Shown here in pieces: positions 13,041-24,871 of a DNA stretch of 64,000 nt. The stretch comes from Nipponacmea schrenckii (taxonomy: Eukaryota; Mollusca; Gastropoda; Lottiidae), in the NCBI GenBank assembly GCA_030562195.1, contig CM060199.1, positions 11,738,338 through 11,802,337 of the forward strand, in the 5' to 3' direction. How positions within the stretch are numbered: the stretch's first letter is position 1; every line of letters starts with the position of its first letter. Below the pieces are notes generated by a model. That model ran no database searches, was not told the DNA's origin, and worked only from the letters and a program-made list of their open reading frames with translations. Both the position numbers and the translations under genes were made by a program.

Positions 13041-14900
13041 TCAAGTGTCAACGTCTGGGCGGAACACTTGAGAGAGACGTCGAGTGTGAAGTTTTGCTGC
13101 GACGCATCCATAACTACGAATGTCACATAAATCAGATTCAATTTGTTCCCAGATATTTTTCACTCGATCCAGACGACAGACTATATTATAACGATAAATA
13201 CGGAATGGCGATCGTTGATATTCTGTAGTTCCACACGCATAAATAGTTCCATTCATAATCATCAAGCCTACATTATAGATCTCTTCAGGCAAGTCCGGGC
13301 CTTGACGCCACTGGTTATCGGCAATGTTATAAATCTCCACTGATCGCAATGCCTCTCTATTTATCGTATGTGTTAACTGAGCATAAATTTGACCCCCAGC
13401 AACCAGAAGTTCATCATCCACCACACAAGCACCGAAATTGAAACGAGGAGTCAACATCCCAGCTAATGAACACCATTCAGCCTTTTTCGGGTCAAATTTC
13501 ATAACGGTATTATGTGCCCCCACCCCCGTTCTCCCTCCTAATAAATATATTTCACTACGATAAACACAAGTTGAGAGATCCACTAAAGTTGTTGGCATCA
13601 TCCCAACATAGTTCCATCTATTTTTAGCAATATCATAACACTCCACGATTTCAGTTGGATGTTGATTCACAGTCAGCCCTCCTAAGCTATAGATTTTTCC
13701 TTCATGAAAGGCAAGAGAAAAATTAGATTTGGGAAACAACATTGGTGCTTTCAGGATCCATTTGTTATGATCATTATCATATTGATAGAAATCTTTTCTG
13801 ACTGTTTCTTCCTCAAAGTCATCAAATGAATCCTCATCAGATGCTGTCTCTCCATAATTTTCATGATAAATATAATTCCCGCCAGCTGTAAAGATATTAT
13901 TATCTTCTGTGACTATGACGGCAGGATCTTCAACACAATAATATCCACTGCGTTCGCGTGTTTCGGGGAATGTTTCCATGATATACGCCTCTCGCGTTAA
14001 TGGGTTATAACAATTAATGGAAGGTTTATTTTGGTCGAGTCCTCCGACTAATAAGATGCAGTATTCAGGCTGGATCATTCCCGATCTTAAAGACAAGGCA
14101 AAGTTAAATTCACCGGTATACAATTCAGGATTTTCTTCAAACTCTCGTAAAGAATTGAGTAAGGCTCGACAGCGATCACACTGCTGAATAATATAATTCT
14201 GAGTTATATGATCTTTGATGTATTTCATACTTAATAATACTAAACGCACGTGGGGTAATAACTGTCCAATATACTTCCTTCGCATTTTCAAATCGTGATT
14301 AATCCATGTCATTATCGACTCATAAACTATGTCCTCTTTTTCTACATTCAATTCATCCGAGGAAACAATTTCCAGGACTCGTTCCAAAGGTAAAACTTTA
14401 AACTCTTCATGTTTAGCAACATCAGGGAAATGTTTTTCTGTATATTCACGAGCTTTCTGTTTTAATTCCTCACAATTATGAATTTGAGCGAAAGTTTGAA
14501 TCCCAACACAATTCATGGCATCCAACTGTTGTTCCATAAATTTGGCTGATGCCTGCTGCACAGGGATTATTTGGAAGAGTGATGCAGCTGCAAGCAGATT
14601 TTGAGCATTTGCTCGTGTTATTTTAAGTTCACCTGTGTAAGCGTAATCTATGATTTGAGCAACGGATTTCGCATCCACTTCATGTAAGATAATGTGACGT
14701 TGGGAACTTTCATGCATACTCGATGTAAACATAGCTTTAAAGTAGGGACTAGTTGCGGCAAGTACGTTACGGTGACAGGGTATACACAGTTCTTGAACAC
14801 AAATATCTACGTCAATTAACTGTCGTTCATCAAACATAGATTTCATCTCAACTAAAACTCGTCCCATATGAGCCTCATTTTCAAAACTCATCGTCTCCAT
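13041..14900 (-). CDS. BTB-BACK-kelch protein (KLHL/KBTBD family)
   Basis: A single-exon coding region of 619 aa. The BTB domain lies at about residues 20-125 (LIDVDICVQE, then IPCHRNVLAATSPYFKAMF and IDYAYTGEL) and the BACK domain at about 130-240 (CEELKQKAREY, SDELNVEKEDIVYESIMTW). From about 270 to 600 there are kelch blades, including ILLVGGLDQ, IYSLGGL, IYLLGGRTG and LLVAGGQIY. Such proteins are substrate adaptors for cullin-3 ubiquitin ligases: BTB binds CUL3 and kelch binds the substrate. An acidic insert (SDEDSFDDFEEE, about 360) interrupts the first blades. The BACK region and the PMLF motif recall KBTBD2/KBTBD8, but I cannot assign an orthologue. An acceptor 24 bp upstream of the ATG implies a non-coding first exon. 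Confidence 0.93.
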   Translation of the reverse strand: METMSFENEAHMGRVLVEMKSMFDERQLIDVDICVQELCIPCHRNVLAATSPYFKAMFTSSMHESSQRHIILHEVDAKSVAQIIDYAYTGELKITRANAQNLLAAASLFQIIPVQQASAKFMEQQLDAMNCVGIQTFAQIHNCEELKQKAREYTEKHFPDVAKHEEFKVLPLERVLEIVSSDELNVEKEDIVYESIMTWINHDLKMRRKYIGQLLPHVRLVLLSMKYIKDHITQNYIIQQCDRCRALLNSLREFEENPELYTGEFNFALSLRSGMIQPEYCILLVGGLDQNKPSINCYNPLTREAYIMETFPETRERSGYYCVEDPAVIVTEDNNIFTAGGNYIYHENYGETASDEDSFDDFEEETVRKDFYQYDNDHNKWILKAPMLFPKSNFSLAFHEGKIYSLGGLTVNQHPTEIVECYDIAKNRWNYVGMMPTTLVDLSTCVYRSEIYLLGGRTGVGAHNTVMKFDPKKAEWCSLAGMLTPRFNFGACVVDDELLVAGGQIYAQLTHTINREALRSVEIYNIADNQWRQGPDLPEEIYNVGLMIMNGTIYACGTTEYQRSPFRIYRYNIVCRLDRVKNIWEQIESDLCDIRSYGCVAAKLHTRRLSQVFRPDVDT

Positions 14901-14913
14901 CTCTTCTTGTCAT
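14881..14913 (-). promoter_or_regulatory. Short upstream ORF overlapping the kelch start codon
   Basis: In the short 5' UTR segment after the acceptor at 14925 an ATG at 14913 opens a 10-codon frame. It ends in TGA at 14881, out of frame with the main ORF and overlapping its ATG at 14900. Overlapping uORFs can lower translation of the main frame. This matters only if the spliced 5' UTR is as inferred. Confidence 0.45.
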
Positions 14914-14924
14914 TCTCCGCACGT

Positions 14925-15627
14925 CTGAAAGAAAAAAAAAATGAAGGGTTTCAAAATCATTTGTTATTGATAAAGCAACTTGAACAATTAACTACTGTGC
15001 ATGTGGACTCTAAAACCAAAAATTCATTATACTATATTATTGCAATGGGTAGAATTATGCATTAAATGTAATGGGAATCAAATAGATTACCAAAATATTG
15101 TCTACCCATTGAAGTTCCGAAGCTGGTTAACTAAGGTAAATTTGCTTCTGATAGCTATCTTGGAACATACAAGATGCATGTTAAGAATGACAAAACCTAA
15201 ATATTCCTAGAAGTAGAAGCTACAGGTGTCACTGTCACTATCATTATCAGTACAAAACCATACATTCTCGATCTTATGCTTAGCTTAAGTCATTTGCTAA
15301 GTGAAATTAGAATAATTTTCTCCAAATTGAATGAAATAATATAATCATTAATTATTATTAATCAAAGTCAACCTTAAATCCTATCAAATTTTTTTCATTT
15401 TTCATTTAAATTTGTTCTAAAAGTAAAAATTGAGAGAAATTATAATATTAAAATTGAGCAGACTGAAATGTCTATTCTTAGCAAGTATGAATCATCACCA
15501 AGCTGACGTCTTCTATATCTACAAAATCACAAGCAGACGAAACTCAGTGAAAACAACATAGAATTAAAAGCAAAACCGTCTAAATCGAAACCCCATATTC
15601 CAAATAGCCTTAATAAATTATATTTAC
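14925..15627 (-). other. Probable 5' UTR intron of the kelch gene
   Basis: A run of T/C ending in CAG lies just upstream of the kelch ATG (acceptor boundary 14924/14925). A donor-like TTG|GTAAAT lies at 15628/15627. Together they suggest a 703-bp intron separating a non-coding first exon from the coding exon. The first-exon assignment is a guess from splice signals only. Confidence 0.4.
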
Positions 15628-15628
15628 C

Positions 15629-17063
15629 AAACGTGCATGATTTTCTAAGGAGCTACATTCGTTTTGGTTTCCTCATAGCCATTCACCTCATAACAGAACA
15701 CGACATCTAACGGTCAAGTGGTTGAAGGGAGATAATTTCTGTTTAGTTTCAAACAAACCACAATAAATTCCCGAGCCCATAGTTACCGTTATATAGCGAA
15801 GTGCTGATTGGATGCTTGCATCAGACAGAGAAACACGATTTAAATGAGGCCTGCAGTCTCTCATTTAGAATGACGAACCTCTAAAATACGAGTTTTTGTT
15901 TATTAATTAAAGAAACAGAGCATTATCTACATTCCTTGTAGCAAATCTAGGGAAGAGAGAAATCTATTAAATGCTATGTTAGTAGTAGTAAATCTACATA
16001 TGATGTCTGTTGAAAGTGAATCAAATAATGAAAAAAAAGACAAACTTTATTAATATAATGTGTGTATTAAATCAAATATTTAGAAAGAGAAACCTGTTAC
16101 AAATGATGTCTGTAGTAAATCAGGTATATAGAAACTGAAACTTAATATGAATTTAGTAGTAAATCAAAAATATTTGAAAGATCAAAGATCATTTAATAAA
16201 ATGTTTGAAGCAAAGCTGATATTTAAAAAGAGAAACATGATAAAATAATCTCAGATATTATAGATTATGTTGTATATCAATTATCATTATATAAGATAAG
16301 CAAAAATACTCATAGACAGTTTCTTTTAGTTTATTAAAGGACAAGATACCAAATAACATACATAAGTCAAGAAATAGAAGGGAGTTCAATATTTATAGCC
16401 ATTCAATTGAACCGTCTTTGTTTCTTTTTGAACACATAATGCCAATTCATGTCATGTTTTCACAACATATATAATTTATCATCCAAAAGGTACTCTACAA
16501 TAGAAACTGCCTGTCTAATAAGAAGCATGATTTACTGCACTATATCACCTAGGAGATAATGTTAAAAATATTCGACAATCTTTTTTTTTCTTTCTTAACC
16601 AACAGCGATATTGGGTGATAAATATAATCTAAAATTTGTCTTTCTTGATACAAAAAATATCATCACTCATCGATTAAATTGAAAGAAAACTCTGTTGAGA
16701 CTCAGAGTTTTGCCTTTTTCATATTGACTTGTGGTGATATATATATATATCAAGAAATACTTGTAAGAGATTCCCTATAGCACTATTTCTTTACATCAGC
16801 TTTTACACAAATACATATGTTCCTGGTCTTGTTGTTTTTTTCACATTCCTTTCCAGGTATGATTCAAATTTTGATCACTAAAAAACGTACCAGCCTTCAG
16901 ATGAAAAATAATTTATTTGTCCATAATTGATAAAAATAGATTGATATTTAGTAATCCTGAAATATTTCCAATATAAAATATGTTTGTTCCATTTTCTTTT
17001 TTAAGTTTTTGTGTCAATTTCAGATCAAACAGTCTGATTTGTGTATTTATGATCTTTGTAACA
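15629..17063. other. Kelch-gene promoter region and IGBP1 3' flank
   Basis: AT-rich sequence with a short AT dinucleotide run near 16740-16750. I see no ORF with coding character. The first few hundred bases probably include the first exon and promoter of the kelch gene. Confidence 0.4.
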
Positions 17064-20000
17064 TCAACTCCTATTTTTTCTATTTCCCCATCCTCTTCTG
17101 TGATCTGAAATTACATTTAAGACTTTACATTTTGGTAAAATGAAAGAGTCACTTAATTTATATGCCATTAAAGACATGCAACTGCTGATATTATGGTAAA
17201 TATTATTATAAAAAAACAACAAGAATTTTCACAGTCTTAGTCTTAACATGAAGACTCAATTGGCTATGGAATCAAATATTTCGATCAATTTTCCCTTTGA
17301 ATGATCCATAGCACAAAAATTACTGTACTTACCATCTTTCCATTCATCCCAATTCCTCTCACGTATTAAATTCACAGGATCATCATTTTCTACAAGTTTT
17401 TCTTTATCTGAAGCCTCCCTCTCTAATTCTTCTTTATCTTTGTCAGGATCTGCAGCAAAATCTTGTAAACTATATCTAAATATAAAAGTAATAGGATTAT
17501 AATACATTCATAGGTTCAGGTTGTCAATACAGGTAGAGCAAAAACACTGAAAATAACTTCAAAAGCATTTAAGAACATTATAAAAGGATATTTTTAATTG
17601 AACCACCGTTTGATTATTTGGATATTAAATGACCCTGGAAGTTGGCAAGTGCTGTCAACTGCAAACCACAAAGAAAATTTAAACCAAATTGAAATTTTGC
17701 TGATGTAACCAGCTTACCCTTGTGCCCCACTCCCAGGAGCATGAAAATCACCCTCAGCTACTTTCTGATGGTAAAACTCATCTATTGTCATTGTAGAAAT
17801 ACTTGGATATCCAGCCCCAAATACTTGTTTCTGTAGTAAATCTTTGGTAAGAATGAATGGACGAAGGGGCTGAAAATGAAAATTAACATTGTAAAGAGAA
17901 AATAGAAAATTATTCTAAATAGATACCTCTAATTAATTCAAACAAAAGAGCTACAGGCAAAATTTTCATTTTATTCAAATAAAAATATTCAATAGATTTA
18001 TAACATGTTATCACAGACTCCTACAACTGAATAGTATTAAAGAATAAGGCACAATGATGATTTATGTTCCTACCTTTGTTTTGGGTTTCGATGGTGGTAA
18101 TTTTAATCCTTTCCCTTCTTTTTCTTTCATTTTATTACTGTGTTCTAAAACTGGAATTTCAACTGAAAAAAAAGGAAACAAAGTTTATTTTTGAACTAAC
18201 CTTACCAGGAAGCAGACTTGTAACAGCACAGATTTTAGCAATAAGATGACTAAAGCTGATTAACAGGTCACAGCAAAATCATTTTAGAAAATCAACAACT
18301 GCTCATACTGAATATATGTTTGTCATTTGCTTCTGTAAACTAGAAAGCTGGAAGCAATAATTATTGTTATACTTTTAAGTCTTACAATTGATACTGTCTA
18401 TTTCTTCTATACTGATAGATGCCCATTCATTTAACATTGTTAGATAATATTCTCTCTGTAATGAAGAAAAAAAAATTGGAAAATAAAATAATAAAAAACA
18501 ATGGGTTAGTTTATTAGACTTATACTAAAAGCATTCCTTTTGAATTATATTTAGATATGCAAAATAAATTGAAAATTTTTGTCCCATCAAAATGCAGTGA
18601 ACCACTATACAATTCAATTTCAAAATGTTTCGAAATTCAAATTTAAGCAGCATTGAGAACACATGTAGTCTTTTCAAATGTGCTACAGGTATATTATATT
18701 GAAAATCTTACTTTTACTTCATCATCAACATGTTCATCTTCGATTTTAGTACGTAAATCTTTTAATTTATTTTCTATATCACGTTTTTGTTTAAATCTCT
18801 CTATTTTAGCAGCACGTTGGACTGACATAGCACGAAGATCTGGCCCTCTACAAAAGACATAATTCATAGCTGCTAGAACATGAGGTAATTCTTAGACTCA
18901 ACATACTTAATAAGACTCAATTTTATTACAGATGGCTATATCTACCAATCATATCAAGCAGAATGACCAAAGTGTCTTGCCCTGTTTTTCTGCAAGAGTT
19001 ATTGTACAATACATAAGGAAATATATGTTGAGGAAATTGCCAAAGTATAATACTGCATCAACATCAGAGTATAATAAATCAGAATTTGTGTGGATATCTC
19101 AATACACAACCTACATTAAAAAAGTATAAATGATCAAATCTCACGGCACCAGGTTTTGATAACTAAAGAAATACCTATTAGAACCAGCTAGGGCCACCTG
19201 TTTCTGTTCATCTCCTGCTTTTTCTTCTTCTTCATCTTCTTCGAGATCTTGGACATCAACACCCTCAACCCCATATGATTTATATAACTTTAAAAAATCT
19301 GTATAATAACCCTTAGAAAATAGAAAACATAATATTGTTTCTATTTCAAGATCACAAAACAGGTATCATTTTTATGTGACTTAACAGATCTGAGAAACAA
19401 ATGTTTTGAAATATACACATGCTGTACCGGTATATCAATATTTTCAATCAACTGTTCTGAATATATTTTATATAATTTTTAAAAATATGAAATTAGTTAC
19501 AATTTAATAGCATTAATGAAATCAATTCGATATTCTAACATCTCACCTTTGATCTTTTTAATAAATTAATTCTACTTTCTTTTATAGATTTTAATGTTAA
19601 ATAACCTAACAATGCGGATAGTAACATATATCTGAAATAGAATTGAGCTTGTTGTACATCTATTTCAACATCTTGGTAAAAAAAAAAATTGTTTTATAAA
19701 CTATTGATGTAAATGCCATAAGAAAGCATGATGCCATTGGCTCTTTATCCTGTACCATACTTTTAAAACTTTTAAAAAATAGTTTTAGACTGAATTTTCA
19801 ATGCTTCAGTTGAACAGAAACAAGAAATATCATACACTAAGTAATTTAATAAGACTAAACAGTTAAATTAATATTTGGCTTTATAAAAACACATACGTTG
19901 CAAAAGAAATAAAATCCAAAATTACTTTATTTCATTAGTTGCAACCTCCTCTATACTTTCATTATTACTAAACAGCTGTAGAGTATTCACCATTTTTATT

Positions 20001-20624
20001 GATTCATGGCAAATTTTAACACCTTTATCTACTTCTGTCTGAAATAAAGAATTTCAGTTCTAGTAACAATATACATACTGGTACATTATTTTATTCAGAT
20101 GTGTGTAACAATTATACTAAATGAACTCCAATAATATTCAGACCTGTTGCCTTGTTGGGAATATTGATGAATGAATGTTATCCCATTTCATTCACATTCT
20201 TACAAAAAAACAAATATGAAAGATTAAGCAAGTCTGTCAAACAAGACCTTGCTTGTGCGAAATGTGAGACAAGTACTAGTAGGGGATATTGTCATATTGA
20301 TCTTGTTAGGTGGAAGGATCTCTGTTAGCAGATTTTCGGTGCTATTAAGTATTGTTGAGAGCGTAATAAATAGATGTACAATTGCGACTGAAGAGTTCAC
20401 AAAGGTTTTGAACATAATAATATGTGCACTGAAGATGATTGAAGATAAACACACAAAAAGCAGACGACGGAAGTGGCTACTGCTACTGAAAATCGGCAAA
20501 CAGTTTTCACCTGGTATTTATCGGAAACTGTCGGGTCGTTACAAGTATCTAAGTAGTTATAAATTTTTAAAAGTTCCTCAAACATTTCGGATAGCTGCTT
20601 CCCTTCATTTTTGGCTTGTGCCAT
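17064..20624 (-). CDS. IGBP1: Immunoglobulin-binding protein 1 / alpha4 / TAP42-like PP2A regulator
   Basis: Ten exons: 20511-20624, 19926-20038, 19547-19631, 19175-19311, 18712-18847, 18386-18455, 18074-18162, 17718-17869, 17333-17475 and 17064-17104. They sum to 1083 nt (360 aa; human 339 aa) with all phases consistent. The N-terminal helical repeats bind the PP2A/PP4/PP6 catalytic subunit and protect it during biogenesis. Clear family blocks are AAKIERFKQKRDIE, REYYLTMLNEWA, the motif PLRPFILTKD, VFGAGYPSISTMTIDEFY and the C-terminal NWDEWKDDHRRGWGNRKN. The last exon is only 41 nt. Without it the frame reads through the donor at 17333/17332 into an unrelated tail, so automated models may misplace the stop. 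An acidic stretch lies at about residues 125-135. IGBP1 shares a short promoter region with FMC1. Confidence 0.93.
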
Positions 20625-20736
20625 TTTTAAAGTGATTTTAAAACTGATGACAAATCGTAAATGAAGCTACCAATTTTAGAAATTGATGCATTTGACGTCC
20701 ATATTGGATCTCGTATAATCTCTTGAGAGAAACAAT
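20625..20736. promoter_or_regulatory. Bidirectional promoter of IGBP1 and FMC1
   Basis: Only 112 bp separate the two divergent start codons. The gap has no TATA box. It contains a CRE-like TGACGTC at 20693. A YY1-type element (AATATGGCGGC, about 20734-20744) overlaps the FMC1 ATG, a placement known for YY1 sites in vertebrate housekeeping promoters. Transcription starts are not visible from sequence. Confidence 0.6.
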
Positions 20737-23700
20737 ATGGCGGCGCCTAAGGCGAACGCTTCTCTGTACAGGGTGTTGTTGAGAGAACTTCGAAAGGTCT
20801 ATAAGGTAATTCTTAAAGATTTAATGTATCCGTCCATGGTTTGGCTGCACATTGTATACACTCTGACACATTTATCTTTTAAAGTCACGTGAATCGTGAT
20901 CTTGAAACGACTTTCAATAAATTGTGTTGAGAAAAGGGAGGGTACTCCATCGGCATCAGTGAAATAATTCAGGACTTAGTCCGCTAATTCATTTGCCATC
21001 TATTTCCATGTTAAATCTCAAAATTGAACCTTCTAGAACTTTTTCCAGAAATCTCGTTGAAAACTTTCTTATATGCCACATGAAAGCCAGGCCAATACTT
21101 GGTTTCTGTACAAAAATCCAATATAGCATGGATGAAAATTTTGAACTAAACAAAATGAAAGTAAACCACTACATTTTATCAACATCGGCTTGACTGTCAC
21201 TGCACACAAAACCACTATTTTTAGAAATAACCTTCCGCCAATTAAATTTCTCATTATCTCAGAAATTCTGAAAGAAAATGCAATTTCAGACATCAAATTT
21301 CAAATCTAGACCAAAAATTAGTCCAAAATGGGCATGCAAACACCCCCAAAGGAAGGGAGAAAGAGGATTTCTAAAAATAGAACGGACTCAAACACCCCCA
21401 AAGGAAGGGAGAAAGAGGATTTCTAAAAATAGAACGGACTCAATTCGTATACAATCATTAACATAAAATGTTTTAGTGGTCCGAGTCCTATATAGGGGGG
21501 CAATTTTTGTTTGTTGTCTTAACTTGTTTTACAACATCTCAGGATGAACCTGTCCAAAAATTATGCAAATAAACCCCAAAGTATGCAAATGACAGCGTTT
21601 TTACTGATGCACCTCTACCTCTATTTAGCCCTCTATAAGATATCATTGATGGCGCGTCTTACACTAAATCAATCATAACTTTCGTATTTCTCTAAATAAA
21701 TGAAATTTGTAAAGACTAATAAGTATTTTAACATAATTCCAGCCTACAAACCCCAAAAAGGCAGAAAAAATGGCAACATTTGTTACCTAGTTGGCCATTC
21801 AATGTCTCTACACTCATTCTGACTGTTCCTGCTGAAATCTTCATAATTATCATAAATTTGAGTTTGAAATTGCCCCAGAGATAATTCAGGCTGTTTTTAC
21901 TGTCCAAAAAGCATTCTACATTCTCCTGATTCCAGGAAAAAGGCATACCATACATTGAAGTGGACTTTCAGGGCAGCTATAGAAACTGTATTCTTGAGGT
22001 CTGAAAAATACATAAGAAAAACCAAATTTAAATGGTTGAAATAAGGAATATCTGCATTAGGAATTTTATTAGGACTCCATAGCCTCTTCAAAATGGCTTG
22101 TTTTACTAGATATTTAAAGTAGAAAGAGCAAAAAAGGGAAAAAAAGGAATTTTTGAAAACTCAATACAATGCACTATGGCAAGCCTATTGGCCATAGGCC
22201 CCAAAATGCCAATTTCCAATATATGACCCTAAAATTCTAAATTTTCACAAAAATTGAGAGATACCAACCTTTTTTGTAGTTTCCATTCATAAAAAGGCCA
22301 AAATTATCAAAAAGCATGTTTGTTTTTGAGTATCAGCTCCAATATTCAGGACTTAGTCCGCTAATTCATTTGCCATCTATTTCCATGTTAAATCACAAAA
22401 TTCAACCTTCTAGAACTTTTTACAGAAATCTCGTTGAAAACTTTCTTATATGCCACATGAAAGCCAGGCCAATACTTGGTTTCTGTACAAAAATCCAATA
22501 TAGCATGACCATGAAAATTTTGAACTAAACAAAATGAAAGTAAACCACTACATTTTATCAACATCCGCTTGACTGTCACTGCACACAAAACCACTATTTT
22601 TAGAAATAACCTTCCGCCAATTAAATTTCTCATTATCTCAGAAATTCTGAAAGAAAATGCAATTTCAGACATCAAATTTCAAATCTAGACCAAAAATTAG
22701 TCCAAAATGGGCATGCAAACACCCCCAAAGGAAGGGAGAAAGAGGATTTCTAAAAATAGAACGGACTCAATTCGTATACAATCATTAGCATAAAATGTTT
22801 TAGTGGTCCGAGTCCAAATGAAGCTACTCAAAAAATCTGAAAGATTGTTCCATTTCAGTCATAGACATCCATTATATAACGATTTCAGTCATCAAATTCC
22901 TTATCTAGTGCCAAACATAGTCAAAAATAGGTATGTAAAAGGGAGGAAGAAAATTAACACGAAAAAAACAAACTATAAGTGTGTAGCTTCAGATTTTACT
23001 TCTTCTTGTTCTGGACTGATTTTGAATTTAAGTTTAAATAAGGGGAAACAGATTGTAGCCATTGATTAGGCTTACTGCTAGGAGTGGCAATAGTCAACAG
23101 TGCAGGAGTTTCTTTGGTCTGGGTTTCCATTATCAGAGCGATAAGATTGTGAATATGTAAATTTGATGATAGTTGTTTTTGAAGAGGTTTAAGCTTTCAG
23201 TGTCATGAACACTATCATTTAGACAGAGCATTGAAATTTTCCGTTACATAGTTCAGTACTGACAAGATTCGATTTATTCTATTACAGGACAAGTCAGATA
23301 CACCAGCACAAACATTTGTGAAAGAACAGTTTCGCAGGTTCAAAGTCACCAGTGAACAGATATGTCGTGGGCCAAGGGATATGCAACATTTGGGAGAAAC
23401 CTATGTTTGCCTACTACAGAGTAACAGAAAATATGAGGTAATATATATAGATATTTATCTTGAAACTTGTCTTGTTTGAAAGGATGGATGTACAGAGAAA
23501 TTGTTAGATATATCAAGTTTATATGATTTATTTAAATGTTAAAACTTCTTTTTTGGTAAAAGAATGAGGGTTGTCAGGAGATATTATTAAGTAAGGATCA
23601 TCTTTAAACAGTACGGTACCATAATTACATATATTGAATGGATTGCTTTATGATTACAGATTGTTTTTTCATTTTTTTATTTTTAGCAATTGTAGTTGAA

Positions 23701-23897
23701 AACTGCACATCAGTAATAAAAAAGGAGGTCTAAACCATCTGACATATACCCAGCTTGGTTAAGCATTAATTCTGTAATTTCAGGCTCTACATGCTGTATA
23801 TAAAGGAAAAGAAAGAGATCTTGAAACTAGTGCTAATATTGTGGGATTAAAATTACCTAAAGTTTATAATGCCACCAGTTCACCTAAATCTGATTAG
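20737..23897 (+). CDS. FMC1: FMC1, mitochondrial LYR-type assembly factor for ATP synthase
   Basis: Three exons: 20737-20805, 23288-23437 and 23784-23897, encoding 110 aa (human FMC1/C7orf55 has 113 aa). The protein opens with a LYR-type motif (SLYRVLLRELRKVY). It continues with the family core VKEQFRRFKVTSEQ and the block GETYVCLLQSNRKYEALH, and ends with ANIVGLKLPKV. In yeast Fmc1 is needed for F1 ATPase assembly at elevated temperature. Animal FMC1 is a small mitochondrial-matrix protein of the Complex1_LYR superfamily. Intron 1 is 2.5 kb and holds a repeat pair; intron 2 is short. A polyadenylation-like AATAAA lies at about 24017. Confidence 0.93.
20967..22815. repeat. Near-identical 0.5-kb direct repeats flanking 855 bp, in FMC1 intron 1
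   Basis: Copy 1 is 20967-21488 and copy 2 is 22344-22815, in the same orientation, differing by a few substitutions, a small indel and one extra internal 52-bp unit in copy 1. Each begins with an ATTCAGGACTTAGTCC block and ends GGTCCGAGTCC, so GGACT/AGTCC words occur at both ends. The middle 855 bp has no recognisable coding region. It could be a small element with terminal direct repeats (TRIM-like) or two insertions of one repeat family. LTR-type TG...CA ends are absent. Confidence 0.8.
21339..21442. repeat. Tandem 52-bp unit, two perfect copies
   Basis: The unit starting AACACCCCCAAAGGAAGG is present twice in tandem (21339-21390 and 21391-21442) in the left copy of the larger repeat and once in the right copy. 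It accounts for almost all of the length difference between the copies. Confidence 0.9.
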
Positions 23898-24871
23898 ACC
23901 TGAATTATTGAATGTGACCCTTGACCTTGTTTAGTGTGTAAATAGGTTTGTAGTTTATTATGATATTGACTGAAAAGTAAAATGACAGTGTTCAGTTTCA
24001 TAATAAATTATCTCTAAATAAAGGATAGTGTTATAATCCCTTATTTTATCTTGAATTCCCAAGCTGTGATATTGACAGTTATTTCCCTTTGTATGTCCTT
24101 TATAGGACTTGACACCCAAAATACTGTGTTTGTCAAATATTGAGAATTGGTTTAAATTAGCAATTATAATATGAATATAGTGATACTTATAGAACAGTCT
24201 AGGCTAGAACTCAAAAGAATGTAGAAACTCTTCTTTGCATATGATTTGTCCTTATTGGCAATTGGGAAAATGGGAATTCAACTGACTGGTATTGTAAGTA
24301 ATCATACAACTTCAATGCAATTTGGGTCAAAATTATGAGAATTGTTTTAGTGAAATGCACAATTTCATTTTGTCCTGGGTAAATAAACATATAGAAGAAG
24401 TAATAATTTCAATATACATTTATTTTTGTATAAAATACAATTATTTACAATTAAAATACAATAGCAGAAAATTTACAATCTTACATTATATAAAAATAAT
24501 TTTTAAAAGAACGTTTTATTTTCATGGCTTTAAAGTCCAATTCTTATCTTTTAAAGTCATGCTTTAATAACTGTTTTACATTTCACAAGTCTTAGTTTCC
24601 TGCATTTTTTTAAAAGGAACACAATTTAACTCTGCAAGAACATTTAATTATATTTTTGACATAGAAAGGGATATTTACTATTGCTAATATTTTTTTACCC
24701 CTCCAGTTAGTGATTTTAATATCACAATTGGCACAGGGCTTGAAAATCATTGATTTATGCATAGCTGTGTATAAAATCATACCATTTTGAGTCTAATAAT
24801 AAAAGTAAGAATCAAAAAATACATGATATGATAAACGGGAATGATATTAGGGGTATTGAGATTCGATGTTC
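23898..24871. other. Convergent 3' ends of FMC1 and SLC34
   Basis: AT-rich spacer between the FMC1 stop on the plus strand and the SLC34 stop on the minus strand. It holds both 3' UTRs and no further gene that I can see. Confidence 0.5.

Noticed and set aside
12995..13343. Plus-strand frames of 66-77 codons near 13.0-13.3 kb
   Set aside because: They are antisense shadows of the kelch coding exon.
17256..17332. Read-through tail of IGBP1 to a stop at 17256
   Set aside because: A strong GTAAGT donor at 17332 and the conserved ending in the 17064-17104 exon show that this is intron.
20249..20635. 128-codon plus-strand frame
   Set aside because: It overlaps IGBP1 exon 1 and intron 1 in antisense and has no recognisable domain.
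20967..22815. Standard LTR retrotransposon
   Set aside because: The direct repeats lack TG...CA ends, no polymerase or gag is present, and no primer-binding site is evident.
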